A stretch of 64,000 nt of DNA from Pseudarthrobacter sp. AL07 (GCF_029960665.1 NZ_JASBRB010000001.1:310001-374000); one strand, 5' to 3'. Shown: positions 9,125-16,967, numbered from the stretch's first letter. Notes: a model not told the origin generated them from the sequence alone. Numbers and translations: made by a program.

Positions 9125-10489
9125 ATGTCCTCCCTGTCCGTTTCCCTGGAAGCGCCGGTCTCTGCCGGCGCCGGCGCTCCCGACACTGTCCATCCCGACA
9201 CTGTCCATCCCGACACTGTCCATCCCGACACTGCCCGTCCCAACAATGCGCCGGCGTCCGCTGCGCTGGCTCCGCCCACGGGTCGGTTCGCCAGGCTCCC
9301 GCACCTCGCCGGCCGCAGCTTTATCCCCCTGGGCCTGTTCGCCCGGCTGCCCCTGGCCATGCTGACCGTCGGTGCCCTGACCCTCGTCACGTCCGTGACC
9401 GGCTCCTACGCGCTGGGCGGCACGGCCGCGGGTGCCGTGGGGATCGGCTCGGCTCTCGGCGCCCCCGTCTTTGGTTCCCTCGCAGACCGCAGGGGGCAGC
9501 GGCCCGTCCTCCTGGTTGCGTCGGTGCTCAATGCCTTGGCCGTCCTTGGGCTGATCGGCACGGCCTGGGCCGCGCCCGACGCCGGGTCCTTTCCCGTAGC
9601 CGTAATCGCCGCAGCGTTCCTCGCCGGTGCCAGCTGCCCGCAGGTAGGGCCGTTGGCCAGGGTGCGCTGGATGGCGCTCACTTCGCGGGGCAAGGAAGCG
9701 ATGGACAACCGGGACCTTGATACGGCCCTGTCCTACGAGGGCACCGCCGATGAACTGACGTTTGTCCTGGGACCGGCCCTAGTGGGAATTTTGGCCAGCC
9801 TGGTGGCCCCTTGGCTGCCGTTGGCTCTTGCTGCAGCCATGACCATCACGCTGGTGCCCGCCTTTGCCATGCACTCCACCCACAAGGCGGTTCCCGTAAG
9901 CCGGGGCTCCGCGGCCTCGCGCAAGGCAGCCAGAATTCCCGCCGTCGTCGCACTGCCCGTCCTGGCGATGGTGGCCATGGGCACCTTCTTTGGGTCCGCC
10001 CAGACGTCCTTGAGCTCGTTCTCTGCGAGTTTCGCCTCCTCTGAAATCGCCGGACTGCTGTATGCGGTCATGGGATTGAGTTCTGCCGCCGCAGCCCTGT
10101 CCGTGGCGTACTGGCCCCAGCGCTTCACGCCGGCGGCCCGGTGGCTGGTCAGCGCGGCACTGATGACGGTGCTTGCGTTGCTGCTTCTGGTGCCGGGATC
10201 GTTGGGCGGCATGGTGGTGGTGCTGCTGGTCCTCGGATTGCCGGTGGGTCCCGTGATGGTCACGGTCTTCGCGATCGGAAGCGTGGTGGCGCCGGTGGAA
10301 CGGCTGGGGACCGTGATGACGGCTCTGGCCAGCGGTATCGTGGCGGGCACCGCACTGGGGGCCGCGGTTGGTGGCCAGCTCGCGCAGGCCCACGGCTACC
10401 ACACCGCGTTCGTTGTGCCTGTGGTTGCTGCTGGCGGCCTGCTGGTGCTTGGTGCTGCGGCCGCAGTCATTCTCCGCAAACGCCACTGA
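9125..10489 (+). CDS. MFS transporter
   Basis: A major facilitator with about 12 membrane segments; 454 residues from the chosen ATG at 9125 (MSSLSVSLEAP). The cytoplasmic loop after helix 2 has the family motif GSLADRRGQRPVLLV. It resembles actinobacterial drug-efflux-like MFS proteins, but the substrate is unknown. The N-terminal tail contains four DTVHP-type pentapeptide repeats before the first helix. The frame stays open to 9038, so an earlier start is possible. A strong GGAGGAGGG at about 9069 precedes an ATG at 9082 that is in a different frame, so it does not support the transporter start; TTG at 9110 is another candidate. Family confident, start uncertain. Confidence 0.85.
   Translation: MSSLSVSLEAPVSAGAGAPDTVHPDTVHPDTVHPDTARPNNAPASAALAPPTGRFARLPHLAGRSFIPLGLFARLPLAMLTVGALTLVTSVTGSYALGGTAAGAVGIGSALGAPVFGSLADRRGQRPVLLVASVLNALAVLGLIGTAWAAPDAGSFPVAVIAAAFLAGASCPQVGPLARVRWMALTSRGKEAMDNRDLDTALSYEGTADELTFVLGPALVGILASLVAPWLPLALAAAMTITLVPAFAMHSTHKAVPVSRGSAASRKAARIPAVVALPVLAMVAMGTFFGSAQTSLSSFSASFASSEIAGLLYAVMGLSSAAAALSVAYWPQRFTPAARWLVSAALMTVLALLLLVPGSLGGMVVVLLVLGLPVGPVMVTVFAIGSVVAPVERLGTVMTALASGIVAGTALGAAVGGQLAQAHGYHTAFVVPVVAAGGLLVLGAAAAVILRKRH
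9181..9240. repeat. Four tandem copies of a 15-bp coding repeat
   Basis: CGACACTGTCCATCC occurs three times exactly and a fourth time with two changes, all in frame inside the N-terminal tail of the MFS transporter, encoding DTVHP repeats. The near identity at DNA level points to recent slippage-driven expansion, and copy number may vary between strains. Confidence 0.9.
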
Positions 10490-10532
10490 TCGGCGCCGGT
10501 CGGTGGTCACGGCCAGACGGGGTATGCCGTGG

Positions 10533-11258
10533 TCAGCCCAGCTGGGCCTCAATGCGCCCGGCGCCCGCCACCAGCGCCGCGGCGATTTCGTCCGGATTCT
10601 GGGCTCCCCGGATATAGACGACGGCCAGCGCGGCCGGCCGGCCGGCAGGGACCCGGACCGGGACAGCCACGGAGGAGACTCCGCGTATGACTTCATCGTG
10701 GCTGGCGGCAAAGCCCAGTTGCCGCGCGGTTCCCGCCTCGGGCCGGTAGGGGATTCCGGGCGCGGCCGCATGCCAGTCAGCTTCTGAATACGCTGACTGG
10801 ATCGCAATTCCGGGGGCACCGGCGCTGATTGGATGCCGGGAGCCAGGGTGCTGGACAATCGCGGCGCCGGTATGCCTCGGGTCCACGGTGACGATGGTGA
10901 CACAGTCGTCGCGGTCCCAGACGGCCACAAAGGCACTCATGGCCAGGGCATTGGCGAGTTGGGTCAGCTCCGGCAAGGCCGCCGTTTGGAGATCGCGGGC
11001 CACGCCCCGCGCCAGGACGGCAAGCCCGGGCCCTGGCTGGACTCTGCCGGCGTCATCGCGCACCAGCAAGGAGTGATCCTCCAGGGTCCGCAGGATCCGG
11101 TAGGCCACGGAGCGGTGGACCCCCATGGCGTCGGCAAGCTCCGCAATGGTCAACGGCGCCTGCGCCGCGGCCAGTATTTCCAGTGCCCGGATTCCGCGCG
11201 ACAGGGTCTGGGAAGGGGAAGCCTGAGCTGCTTTGGAGGGGACTGCGGTGGGCGTCAT
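10533..11258 (-). CDS. IclR-family transcriptional regulator
   Basis: A 241-residue repressor or activator. The N-terminal winged helix (about residues 15-75) has SRGIRALEILAA, PLTIAELADAMGVHRSVAYRIL and LEDHSLLVRD. The C-terminal effector-binding domain follows, with GVSSVAVPVRVPAGRPAALAV near the end. It is divergent from the MHS-type transporter at 11541, the usual arrangement when an IclR regulator controls uptake of an aromatic or organic acid, so it may control that gene. ATG at 11258 is preceded by AGGA at 8 nt; the reading frame continues upstream but without a better start. Confidence 0.88.
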   Translation of the reverse strand: MTPTAVPSKAAQASPSQTLSRGIRALEILAAAQAPLTIAELADAMGVHRSVAYRILRTLEDHSLLVRDDAGRVQPGPGLAVLARGVARDLQTAALPELTQLANALAMSAFVAVWDRDDCVTIVTVDPRHTGAAIVQHPGSRHPISAGAPGIAIQSAYSEADWHAAAPGIPYRPEAGTARQLGFAASHDEVIRGVSSVAVPVRVPAGRPAALAVVYIRGAQNPDEIAAALVAGAGRIEAQLG

Positions 11259-11448
11259 GGATTCCATCCTAGGCGTCTGCGCCGGCCCTGCCCGTGCACC
11301 ATGACGTTGCTTCCCGCACCCGGACGGTGTGCTGATTCTCGAAAAAGCTGTGTGTTGATTCCGAAATAGAAGTTCAACTATGGAATTGATCCGCACGAAG
11401 ATTCAAGAAAAGTCGTGCGTTTCGTCACATTTTCGCGTAACCTAATAC

Positions 11449-11470
11449 TTACTGACCGTTCGATCAGTAA
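11449..11470. promoter_or_regulatory. 22-bp palindromic operator (TetR-type) before the MHS transporter
   Basis: The site has perfect 7-bp arms TTACTGA and TCAGTAA around CCGTTCGA, with further partial symmetry in the centre. It lies just downstream of TAATAC (11443-11448), a possible -10 element, so a bound protein would block transcription. The half-site resembles those of TetR/AcrR-family repressors rather than the usual IclR site. No TetR gene is in the window. Confidence 0.6.
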
Positions 11471-11540
11471 ATTGGACGACCTGAATCCACCCCGGCAGCC
11501 GGAATCCCTCACCAGGCTGCCCCCAAGCCACGGAGTGCCC

Positions 11541-12875
11541 ATGACCGAAACTTCACGCGTCGATTCCGAGGCGGGCCCGAGCAGCAAGCACGAGGAACGC
11601 AAGGTTCTCGCTGCAACGCTGGTCGGCACCACCATCGAGTGGTACGACTTCTTTATCTTCGCGCAACTGACGGGCACGTTGCTGTCCCCGCTGTTCCTGT
11701 CCCCGCTGAACGAATCCAACCCGGGCCTGGCCCAGATCCTGTCCTTCGCGCTCATCGGCATCAGCTTCCTGTTCCGCCCGCTTGGTGCAGTTGTCGCCGG
11801 CCACCTCGGCGACCGGCTCGGCCGCAAGGCAATGCTGGTCTTCACCCTGCTGATGATGGGCGCAGCCACGTCGCTGATCGGCATGCTGCCGACTTATGCG
11901 CAGATCGGCGTCTGGGCTCCCATCCTGCTGATTCTCCTCCGCGTTGTCCAGGGCTTCTCCGCCGGCGGTGAATGGGGCGGTGCTGCGCTGATGGCCGTGG
12001 AGCACGCCCCCAAGAGCCGCCGCGGTGTGTTCGGTGCGTACCCGCAGATCGGGGTCCCGGTCGGCATGATCCTGGCCACAGGCCTGCTCTTCGTTCTCAA
12101 CTCCAACATGTCAAAGGAAGACTTCGCGGCCTGGGGCTGGCGGGTGCCGTTCCTGCTGTCCATAGTGCTGATTGTGGTGGGATACCTGATCCGCCGGGCT
12201 GTGGCCGAGAGTCCCGTCTTCCAGGAGATGGCAGCCCGAAAGGCCGAAAGCAGGGCGCCGCTCAGCGAGCTCATTCGTAACCATAAGAGGCCCGTGCTCT
12301 ACTCGACCATGATCTTTATTGGCAACAACGCTGCTGGCTACCTGTTGATTGCCTTCTTCATCTCCTACGCCACCAGGACGTTGAAGATGCCGGTCCCGGA
12401 AATCCTGCTGGCCACCACCCTTGCCTCCTTCGGCTGGCTGATCTTCACGCTCGCAGGCGGCTGGCTCTCGGACCGGATCGGCCGGGTCAAGACGTTCCTG
12501 ATCGGTTATGCAATCATCTTCATGTGGATGATCCCGATGTTTGCTCTGATCGACACCAGGAACATCTGGCTTTACGCTGTGGCGCTCTTTGTCCTGACCA
12601 TCGGCCTCGGCCTCTCCTACGGCCCCATGTCGGCAATGTACGCCGAGATGTTCCCGCCCAATGTCCGCTACTCGGGCATCTCCATCGGGTACGCCTTCGG
12701 CGCCATCCTCGGTGGTGCTTTCGCTGCGACCATTGCCGAGACTCTGCTGCTGAGCACCAAATGGACCGGATCCATCGGCATCTACATCATGATCCTGTGC
12801 GTGATTTCAGCAGCCGGGGTTCTGCTCGCCAAGGAGACGAAGGGCAACCCGCTCGGCGTCAGCAGCCACCACTAG
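11541..12875 (+). CDS. MFS transporter, metabolite:H+ symporter (MHS) subfamily
   Basis: A 444-residue permease with 12 predicted helices. The opening ATLVGTTIEWYDFFIF is diagnostic of the MHS group (shikimate, proline/betaine, citrate, alpha-ketoglutarate symporters). The motif GHLGDRLGRKAMLV lies between helices 2 and 3, RVVQGFSAGGEWGGAALM at helix 4, and GWLSDRIGRVKTFL in the second half. The substrate cannot be told from sequence; an organic or aromatic acid is likely given the divergent IclR regulator. ATG at 11541 gives the family's N-terminus; the frame is open to 11415, but the extra residues look non-coding. Confidence 0.9.
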   Translation: MTETSRVDSEAGPSSKHEERKVLAATLVGTTIEWYDFFIFAQLTGTLLSPLFLSPLNESNPGLAQILSFALIGISFLFRPLGAVVAGHLGDRLGRKAMLVFTLLMMGAATSLIGMLPTYAQIGVWAPILLILLRVVQGFSAGGEWGGAALMAVEHAPKSRRGVFGAYPQIGVPVGMILATGLLFVLNSNMSKEDFAAWGWRVPFLLSIVLIVVGYLIRRAVAESPVFQEMAARKAESRAPLSELIRNHKRPVLYSTMIFIGNNAAGYLLIAFFISYATRTLKMPVPEILLATTLASFGWLIFTLAGGWLSDRIGRVKTFLIGYAIIFMWMIPMFALIDTRNIWLYAVALFVLTIGLGLSYGPMSAMYAEMFPPNVRYSGISIGYAFGAILGGAFAATIAETLLLSTKWTGSIGIYIMILCVISAAGVLLAKETKGNPLGVSSHH

Positions 12876-12892
12876 GGTAGTCCGCATCGCAC

Positions 12893-12932
12893 AACGGCGG
12901 GTTCCGGCCATCTGGCCTGGGCCCGCCGGTTG
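12893..12932. terminator. Imperfect hairpin between convergent genes
   Basis: CAACGGCGGG pairs with CCCGCCGGTTG (one bulge), with an inner GGCC-atct-GGCC stem. It lies between the MHS transporter and the convergent phosphoribosyltransferase gene and probably terminates both. There is no T-run. Confidence 0.5.
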
Positions 12933-12975
12933 CCGTGAGCCCGGTGGCGCCCTGAGGGCTGGGCTGCTGCGGGGC

Positions 12976-13623
12976 TTACTGGTTCAGCAGGCTGATGGCG
13001 TCCTCATCGGTTAATTGTTCGAAGTGCCGGTAGAAGCTACCCACGGCGCGGAACTTGCCCGGCAGATGCAGGCACAGCACGGCATCGCACACCCTGGACA
13101 CTGCCGCGTAGGCCTCCACCGAACCCACCGGGGCTGCGGCGACGACGAGTGCCGCGCCACCCGAACGGGCGGCCTCGACGGCGGCGCGCATGGTGGCTCC
13201 GGTGGCCAGGCCGTCGTCGAGAAGGAGGATTGTTTTGCCGGTGAGGCTGTTGCTGATCCCCGGGTAGGTCCCGGCCCGTCGAAGCAGCTCGGCCCGCTCG
13301 CGTTTCTCCACTTCATCCAGCCATTCCTGGCGGACTCCGTGATCCAAAATGCGGGTGATCAGGGGAAGGTTGAGCAGGCGCACTATCCGGCCTCCGGACC
13401 AGGCCAGCGCGCCGAACGCTGTTTCGTCGTGGCCGGGGATGCCGAGTTTACGGACCAGAACGGCGCCGAGCGGCAGGTACAGGGCCTTCGCGGCCGCGGC
13501 GGCGACGGGGATACCGCCGCGGGCCAGCCCCAGGACGATGGTGTCGGGGCGTTCCCGGAACTGGGTGAGCACCGCCGCCAGCCGTTCACCGGCATGGGTG
13601 CGGTCTTCAAAACGCGTGCTCAT
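12976..13623 (-). CDS. Phosphoribosyltransferase-domain protein
   Basis: A 215-residue stand-alone type I phosphoribosyltransferase fold. The PRPP-binding loop is seen in ILLLDDGLATGATMRAAV (about residues 130-147), and the N-terminus has the family's VLGLARGGIPVAAAAAKAL and VLVRKLGIPGHDETAFGA. Such proteins are annotated only as putative phosphoribosyltransferases; the acceptor base is not known. GGGAG precedes the ATG at 13623. It is transcribed away from the decayed serine-hydrolase fragment and may share little with its neighbours. Confidence 0.85.
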   Translation of the reverse strand: MSTRFEDRTHAGERLAAVLTQFRERPDTIVLGLARGGIPVAAAAAKALYLPLGAVLVRKLGIPGHDETAFGALAWSGGRIVRLLNLPLITRILDHGVRQEWLDEVEKRERAELLRRAGTYPGISNSLTGKTILLLDDGLATGATMRAAVEAARSGGAALVVAAAPVGSVEAYAAVSRVCDAVLCLHLPGKFRAVGSFYRHFEQLTDEDAISLLNQ

Positions 13624-13714
13624 TTGCTCCCTCTCCGGCTGTCTCCGCCCGATTCCAGCCTACCTTCTGCCGCCGCAGCGGGAAGCGGGGATACGGCCTC
13701 CCGCCGCGGCTGAG

Positions 13715-13908
13715 TCAAGCGAGCGCGACGGAAACGGCCTTGGTGATGTCCTGCATGTAGGACAGCAGCTGTTCCGTATGCTCCTGGACCGTCGCCTGGC
13801 TCTGGAACTCCAGGTGAACGCGCCCAGCGGATCATCGAGGGACGCCGAACCCTCCTCCACCAGGTGGTAGAAGGCCGCAGCAGTCAGGATTTTTGAAGGA
13901 TGCTGCAT
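13715..13908 (-). pseudogene. Frameshifted serine-hydrolase (beta-lactamase fold) remnant
   Basis: From an ATG at 13908 the frame reads ...PSKILTAAAFYHLVEEG, then SASLDDPLG. This matches the active-site block of class C-like serine hydrolases: SxxK, then a helix, then LVEEG-x-x-SLDDP. Near 13818-13825 it runs out of homology, and a -1 frame continues as RVHLEFQSQATVQEHTEQL to a TGA at 13715. The full family is over 300 residues, so this is a fragment. The second part does not look like a beta-lactamase and may be an unrelated tail or noise. No neighbouring piece carries the later YxN or HxG motifs. Confidence 0.5.
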
Positions 13909-13991
13909 CTGAGGATCCAGGCAGCGGAACCTATGCGGGAGCCATGAAATCCCTGTCAGGAATCAGCCGCCAGGGGTCAGCCGCGCTGTGC

Positions 13992-14819
13992 TCAGACTCC
14001 GAGGAAAGCGATGGCGCCTTGTTTGAAAGCCCGGCTGGTGATGGCGTTGGTGTGGCTGCGGCCAGGCAACGTCAGCTGTTCAGCCATGGACCCTGCCCGG
14101 ATTCCAAGTTCGGCGAGCTGCGGCATGGTGGCCGCACGTTCATCCTGGTCGCCGGCCACAAGAAGCATCGGCATGTGGGGAACGGCTTCGGCCGGATCGA
14201 ACGGTTCGGCTTTGATGGCATCCACCAGGGACAGCAGCGCGAAGATGTTGTTGCTCGGCAGGAGCATGGCCATTTTGAGCAGGCCGGCCGTGGACGGGTC
14301 CGCGATGGGGGTTCCGTCGGCGAGGTAGTTCTGGGCGGCTATGAGGTCAAAGGCTGCCAGCGGATCGGCGATGTTCGGTCCGCCCAGGACCAGGCGGTGG
14401 ACGATCTCGGGCTGGGTGGCACCGAATTCCCAGGCGAGCCGGGCGCCCAAGGAATAGCCCAGAAGGTCCACCCCGCTGGAAGGGTCACCATCGTGCAATG
14501 GCCGCACGCCGGCGTCGAACGCTATCTGGAGCAGGTCCGCACGGATCCTGCTCGGGGAGTAGGAGTCCATGTCCTCGGGGGCGCCGCTGCGGCCGTGTCC
14601 GGGCAGGTCCACGGTGATGACGCGGCGGCCGGCCTCCAGCAGGGCCGCCACCCAGCCGGTGTCATGCCAGTTGAGTTTGCTGGAAGAAGAGAAGCCGTGC
14701 AGCAGCAGCACAGGGCGCAGTCCGGCGTCGTCCTGCGGATCGTGCATCTCCACAAACAGTTGGGGGTCGGTGCCCTCAACGGTGTGGGAATGCATCTCGC
14801 CGGTGTGCCTGCCGCTCAT
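13992..14819 (-). CDS. Alpha/beta hydrolase
   Basis: A 275-residue hydrolase. The oxyanion region is VLLLHGFSSSSKLNW and the nucleophile elbow VDLLGYSLGARLAWEFG; the acid lies in MLLVAGDQDE and the catalytic His near GRSHTNAI at the C-terminus, so a full Ser-Asp-His triad is visible. Substrate unknown; it most resembles the esterase/epoxide hydrolase-like group. ATG at 14819 has an AGGA 8 nt upstream, which lies inside the end of the lipoyl-domain ORF, so the two may be coupled. An in-frame ATG at 14834 overlaps that stop. Confidence 0.87.
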   Translation of the reverse strand: MSGRHTGEMHSHTVEGTDPQLFVEMHDPQDDAGLRPVLLLHGFSSSSKLNWHDTGWVAALLEAGRRVITVDLPGHGRSGAPEDMDSYSPSRIRADLLQIAFDAGVRPLHDGDPSSGVDLLGYSLGARLAWEFGATQPEIVHRLVLGGPNIADPLAAFDLIAAQNYLADGTPIADPSTAGLLKMAMLLPSNNIFALLSLVDAIKAEPFDPAEAVPHMPMLLVAGDQDERAATMPQLAELGIRAGSMAEQLTLPGRSHTNAITSRAFKQGAIAFLGV

Positions 14820-14823
14820 GGTG

Positions 14824-15126
14824 TCAGTCCTCATCAAGTACGGCGCTCAGGCGGACCCGGCGCGTCGGTGCCTCATCCTTCGGGACCGTACCCATGATCC
14901 CGGCAGTGTTGTCCGGCACCTCGAACACGATCAGGGGTTTGCCGACATTGATCCTGTCGCCTGCCCCACCGAAGGTACGCACCACTTTACCTGCCTTCGG
15001 ACCGGGCAGTTCAACAGCGGTTTTCCTGGTTTCCACCGCCGTCAGCGGCCGGTTCCGTTCCACCGGCGCCTTGAGCGTGCTGGAGCAGCCGGCAACATCG
15101 GCGCTGGCCATATGGCGGTAGGTCAC
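14824..15126 (-). CDS. Stand-alone lipoyl-domain protein, probably a remnant of a 2-oxoacid dehydrogenase E2
   Basis: A 100-residue ORF with a GTG start. Residues about 28-75 align by eye with the lipoyl domain of branched-chain 2-oxoacid dehydrogenase E2: RPLTAVETRKTAVELPGP contains the lysine that would carry lipoate (normally ETDKA or ETAKA), followed by AGKVVRTFGGAGDRINVGKP and LIVFEVPD. The peripheral-subunit-binding and catalytic domains of E2 are absent, and the first 25 residues do not look like the usual lipoyl N-terminus. It is either a domain carrier or what is left of a deleted E2. No E1 or E3 gene is nearby. Confidence 0.55.
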   Translation of the reverse strand: MTYRHMASADVAGCSSTLKAPVERNRPLTAVETRKTAVELPGPKAGKVVRTFGGAGDRINVGKPLIVFEVPDNTAGIMGTVPKDEAPTRRVRLSAVLDED

Positions 15127-15159
15127 GGCTTAGATGAGGACGGGACCGCTTCCTGCTAG

Positions 15160-16539
15160 TTACTTGGGTTGGCGATCGCGGAGGGTGAGACGGGCGCCAA
15201 GCCAGCAGGCTGCCGCGAGGCAGGCAACCAGAACAAAGGTGCTCAGCAGCTGGCCGCGGCTGCTTTCCGCGCTGAAGCCAACAGCGAAAATCAGTCCCAG
15301 GAGGACGAGTCCGAAGATGGTCAGGGCCGGGAATCCGTGCATCCGCAGCGGAAGCTCGGCACCGTCCCGGTCCGCGCGGCGCCGGAGGATCAGCTGCGAG
15401 ACAAGGGCCGTGCCCCAGACCACCAGGCATGTGGATCCGACCAGCTGGAACAGGGCCGGCAGGATCCGGTCCGGGAACAGCAGCTCCAGGACGGTGGCGA
15501 AGAAGCCGAATGCCACCGACACGCCTACTGCCACCATGGGCACGCTGGCGCCGCTGAGCCTGGCCAGGAACCGGGGAGCCTCGCCCCGTTCGGCGAGCGA
15601 GTACACCATTCGGGACGCGCCGTAGAGGTTGGCGCTAAGTGCGGAGAGAAGCGCGACGACGGCAACCAGGGTGATCGCCGTCCCGGCGCCCGGGATCCGG
15701 GCCGCGTCGAGCACGCCGGCAAAGGGCGAGGCGAGTCCTTTGGAGGAGACCGGCAGGACTGCAGCGATGACAAATACCGAGCCGATGTAGAAGACCAGGA
15801 TGCGCCACAGCACTGTGCGGATCGCCTTGCCCACGCTGTGCTCCGGATCCTCCGTTTCCGCGGCGGCCACGGCAACGATCTCGGTTCCGCCAAAGGCAAA
15901 GATCACTACGAACAATGCCGTGGCGATTCCGCCAAGCCCGGCAGGAGCAAAGTCAGTGGTGATGTTAGCGAGCCCGGGCGAAGCTACCTCGGGCAGGAGG
16001 CCCAGCAGCAGGGCGACCCCCACGGCCAGGAACGCCACAATGGCGGCAACTTTCAGGATGGCGAACCAGAATTCGAACTCGCCGAAGTTCTTCACACCCG
16101 TCAGGTTGATTGCCGTAAACACAAACATAAAGATCAGGGCCAGGGCCCAGACGGGGATAACCGGCCAGACGGAAAACAGGAGGCCCGCTGCGCCCAGGGC
16201 TTCCGCAGCGATGACCACCACCAGCTGGAGCCACCACAGCCAGCCCACGGTAGCGCCGGCGGTTTTTCCCAGCGCCCGTTCGGCGTACACGGAGAAGGCG
16301 CCGCTCGTGGGATTCGCAGCGGCCATCTCGCCCAGCGCCCACATCACCAGGATGATGAGCGTCCCGGCGACAAGATAGGAGATCAGCACGGCAGGCCCGG
16401 CGGCCTGGATGCCAGCCCCTGAACCCAGGAACAGGCCGGCGCCAATGGCGCTGCCCAGTCCCATCATGGTGAGCTGCCGGGATTTCATGGTGTGACCGAG
16501 GTGGGATGCCGGCCGCACTGCCGTGGACGTCGATGTCAT
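15160..16539 (-). CDS. APC-family amino acid permease (GABA/AnsP-like)
   Basis: A 459-residue amino acid transporter with 12 predicted membrane segments. The first helix contains TMMGLGSAIGAGLFLGSGAG, the substrate-binding signature of the AAT group of APC permeases, and helix 6 has VVIFAFGGTEIVAVAAAE. These mark it as an amino acid:proton symporter of the GABA/aromatic/asparagine permease group; the substrate is not determinable. ATG at 16539 has AAGAAGG about 9 nt upstream and is preferred over the in-frame ATG at 16587. Upstream and divergent lies the remnant of an Lrp/AsnC regulator, which may once have controlled it. Confidence 0.92.
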   Translation of the reverse strand: MTSTSTAVRPASHLGHTMKSRQLTMMGLGSAIGAGLFLGSGAGIQAAGPAVLISYLVAGTLIILVMWALGEMAAANPTSGAFSVYAERALGKTAGATVGWLWWLQLVVVIAAEALGAAGLLFSVWPVIPVWALALIFMFVFTAINLTGVKNFGEFEFWFAILKVAAIVAFLAVGVALLLGLLPEVASPGLANITTDFAPAGLGGIATALFVVIFAFGGTEIVAVAAAETEDPEHSVGKAIRTVLWRILVFYIGSVFVIAAVLPVSSKGLASPFAGVLDAARIPGAGTAITLVAVVALLSALSANLYGASRMVYSLAERGEAPRFLARLSGASVPMVAVGVSVAFGFFATVLELLFPDRILPALFQLVGSTCLVVWGTALVSQLILRRRADRDGAELPLRMHGFPALTIFGLVLLGLIFAVGFSAESSRGQLLSTFVLVACLAAACWLGARLTLRDRQPK

Positions 16540-16729
16540 GCCTGTGAACCTTCTTGGGGTTGGGGTGGGTGCCTCTGAGGGGACCACTTGAATTTACCGC
16601 CTAAGTCGCCGTCCCGCGGGCAACCGGTCTGCAACGATGCCGGCACTTTGAATCAGTTGGATGACTATTGGCTGGCACGTTGCTTACCCCAAGGTGTTAG
16701 GCGAAGGCGGTTGTCTAAACGTCGAGGCC

Positions 16730-16854
16730 TTGGACGCCAAAATTGTTCGACGTTTTACCGACAGTCCGGGGTGCTGGCCGCGATCCCGGAGCTGATCGAG
16801 GTTCACACCGCTTCCGGCAGTCCGGACCTGCGGCGCGTTTTGGATGCGATGGTC
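16730..16854 (+). pseudogene. Remnant of an Lrp/AsnC-family regulator
   Basis: Two frames of the 472-bp gap between the permease and nrtR carry Lrp/AsnC-like pieces. At 16730 one frame reads LDAKIVRRFTDSPG, like the start of an AsnC N-terminal helix-turn-helix domain. From 16771 another frame reads VLAAIPELIEVHTASGSPDL, then RRVLDAMV, the first strand-helix-strand of the effector-binding domain. Nearly all of the DNA-binding domain and the rest of the effector domain are missing, and the two pieces are out of frame, so the gene is dead. The position, divergent from an amino acid permease, is typical for a living Lrp-type gene. Confidence 0.55.
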
Positions 16855-16918
16855 GCCCCCTGGTCTGGCGGACCAGCCACAGGATCCTTCATCCGGTTGC
16901 ACTGTGCGGCGAAACATT

Positions 16919-16946
16919 TTGAATCAGGGGAATGTGGCCGTAGAAT
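16919..16946 (+). promoter_or_regulatory. Promoter of the NAD biosynthesis operon
   Basis: TTGAAT (16919-16924), a 16-bp spacer and TAGAAT (16941-16946) form a good housekeeping promoter. The expected transcription start, near 16953, falls at the edge of the NrtR palindrome. Confidence 0.6.
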
Positions 16947-16952
16947 CAGTTC

Positions 16953-16967
16953 TAGTCATATTGACTA
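16953..16967. promoter_or_regulatory. NrtR operator
   Basis: TAGTCA-tat-TGACTA is a perfect palindrome placed immediately downstream of the -10 element and about 45 bp before nrtR. NrtR repressors are known to regulate NAD synthesis genes and to release DNA on binding ADP-ribose or NAD. The position predicts autorepression of the whole nrtR-nadABC-desulfurase operon. The assignment rests on symmetry and gene context. Confidence 0.75.

Noticed and set aside
9082-9720. Open frame starting at ATG 9082 with a good ribosome site
   Set aside because: The translation is Arg/Pro-rich and overlaps a clear transporter in another frame, so it is treated as a shadow frame.
13893-14897. A 334-codon plus-strand frame over the alpha/beta hydrolase
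   Set aside because: It is antisense to a hydrolase with a full catalytic triad and has a His/Gly/Arg-rich, low-information translation.
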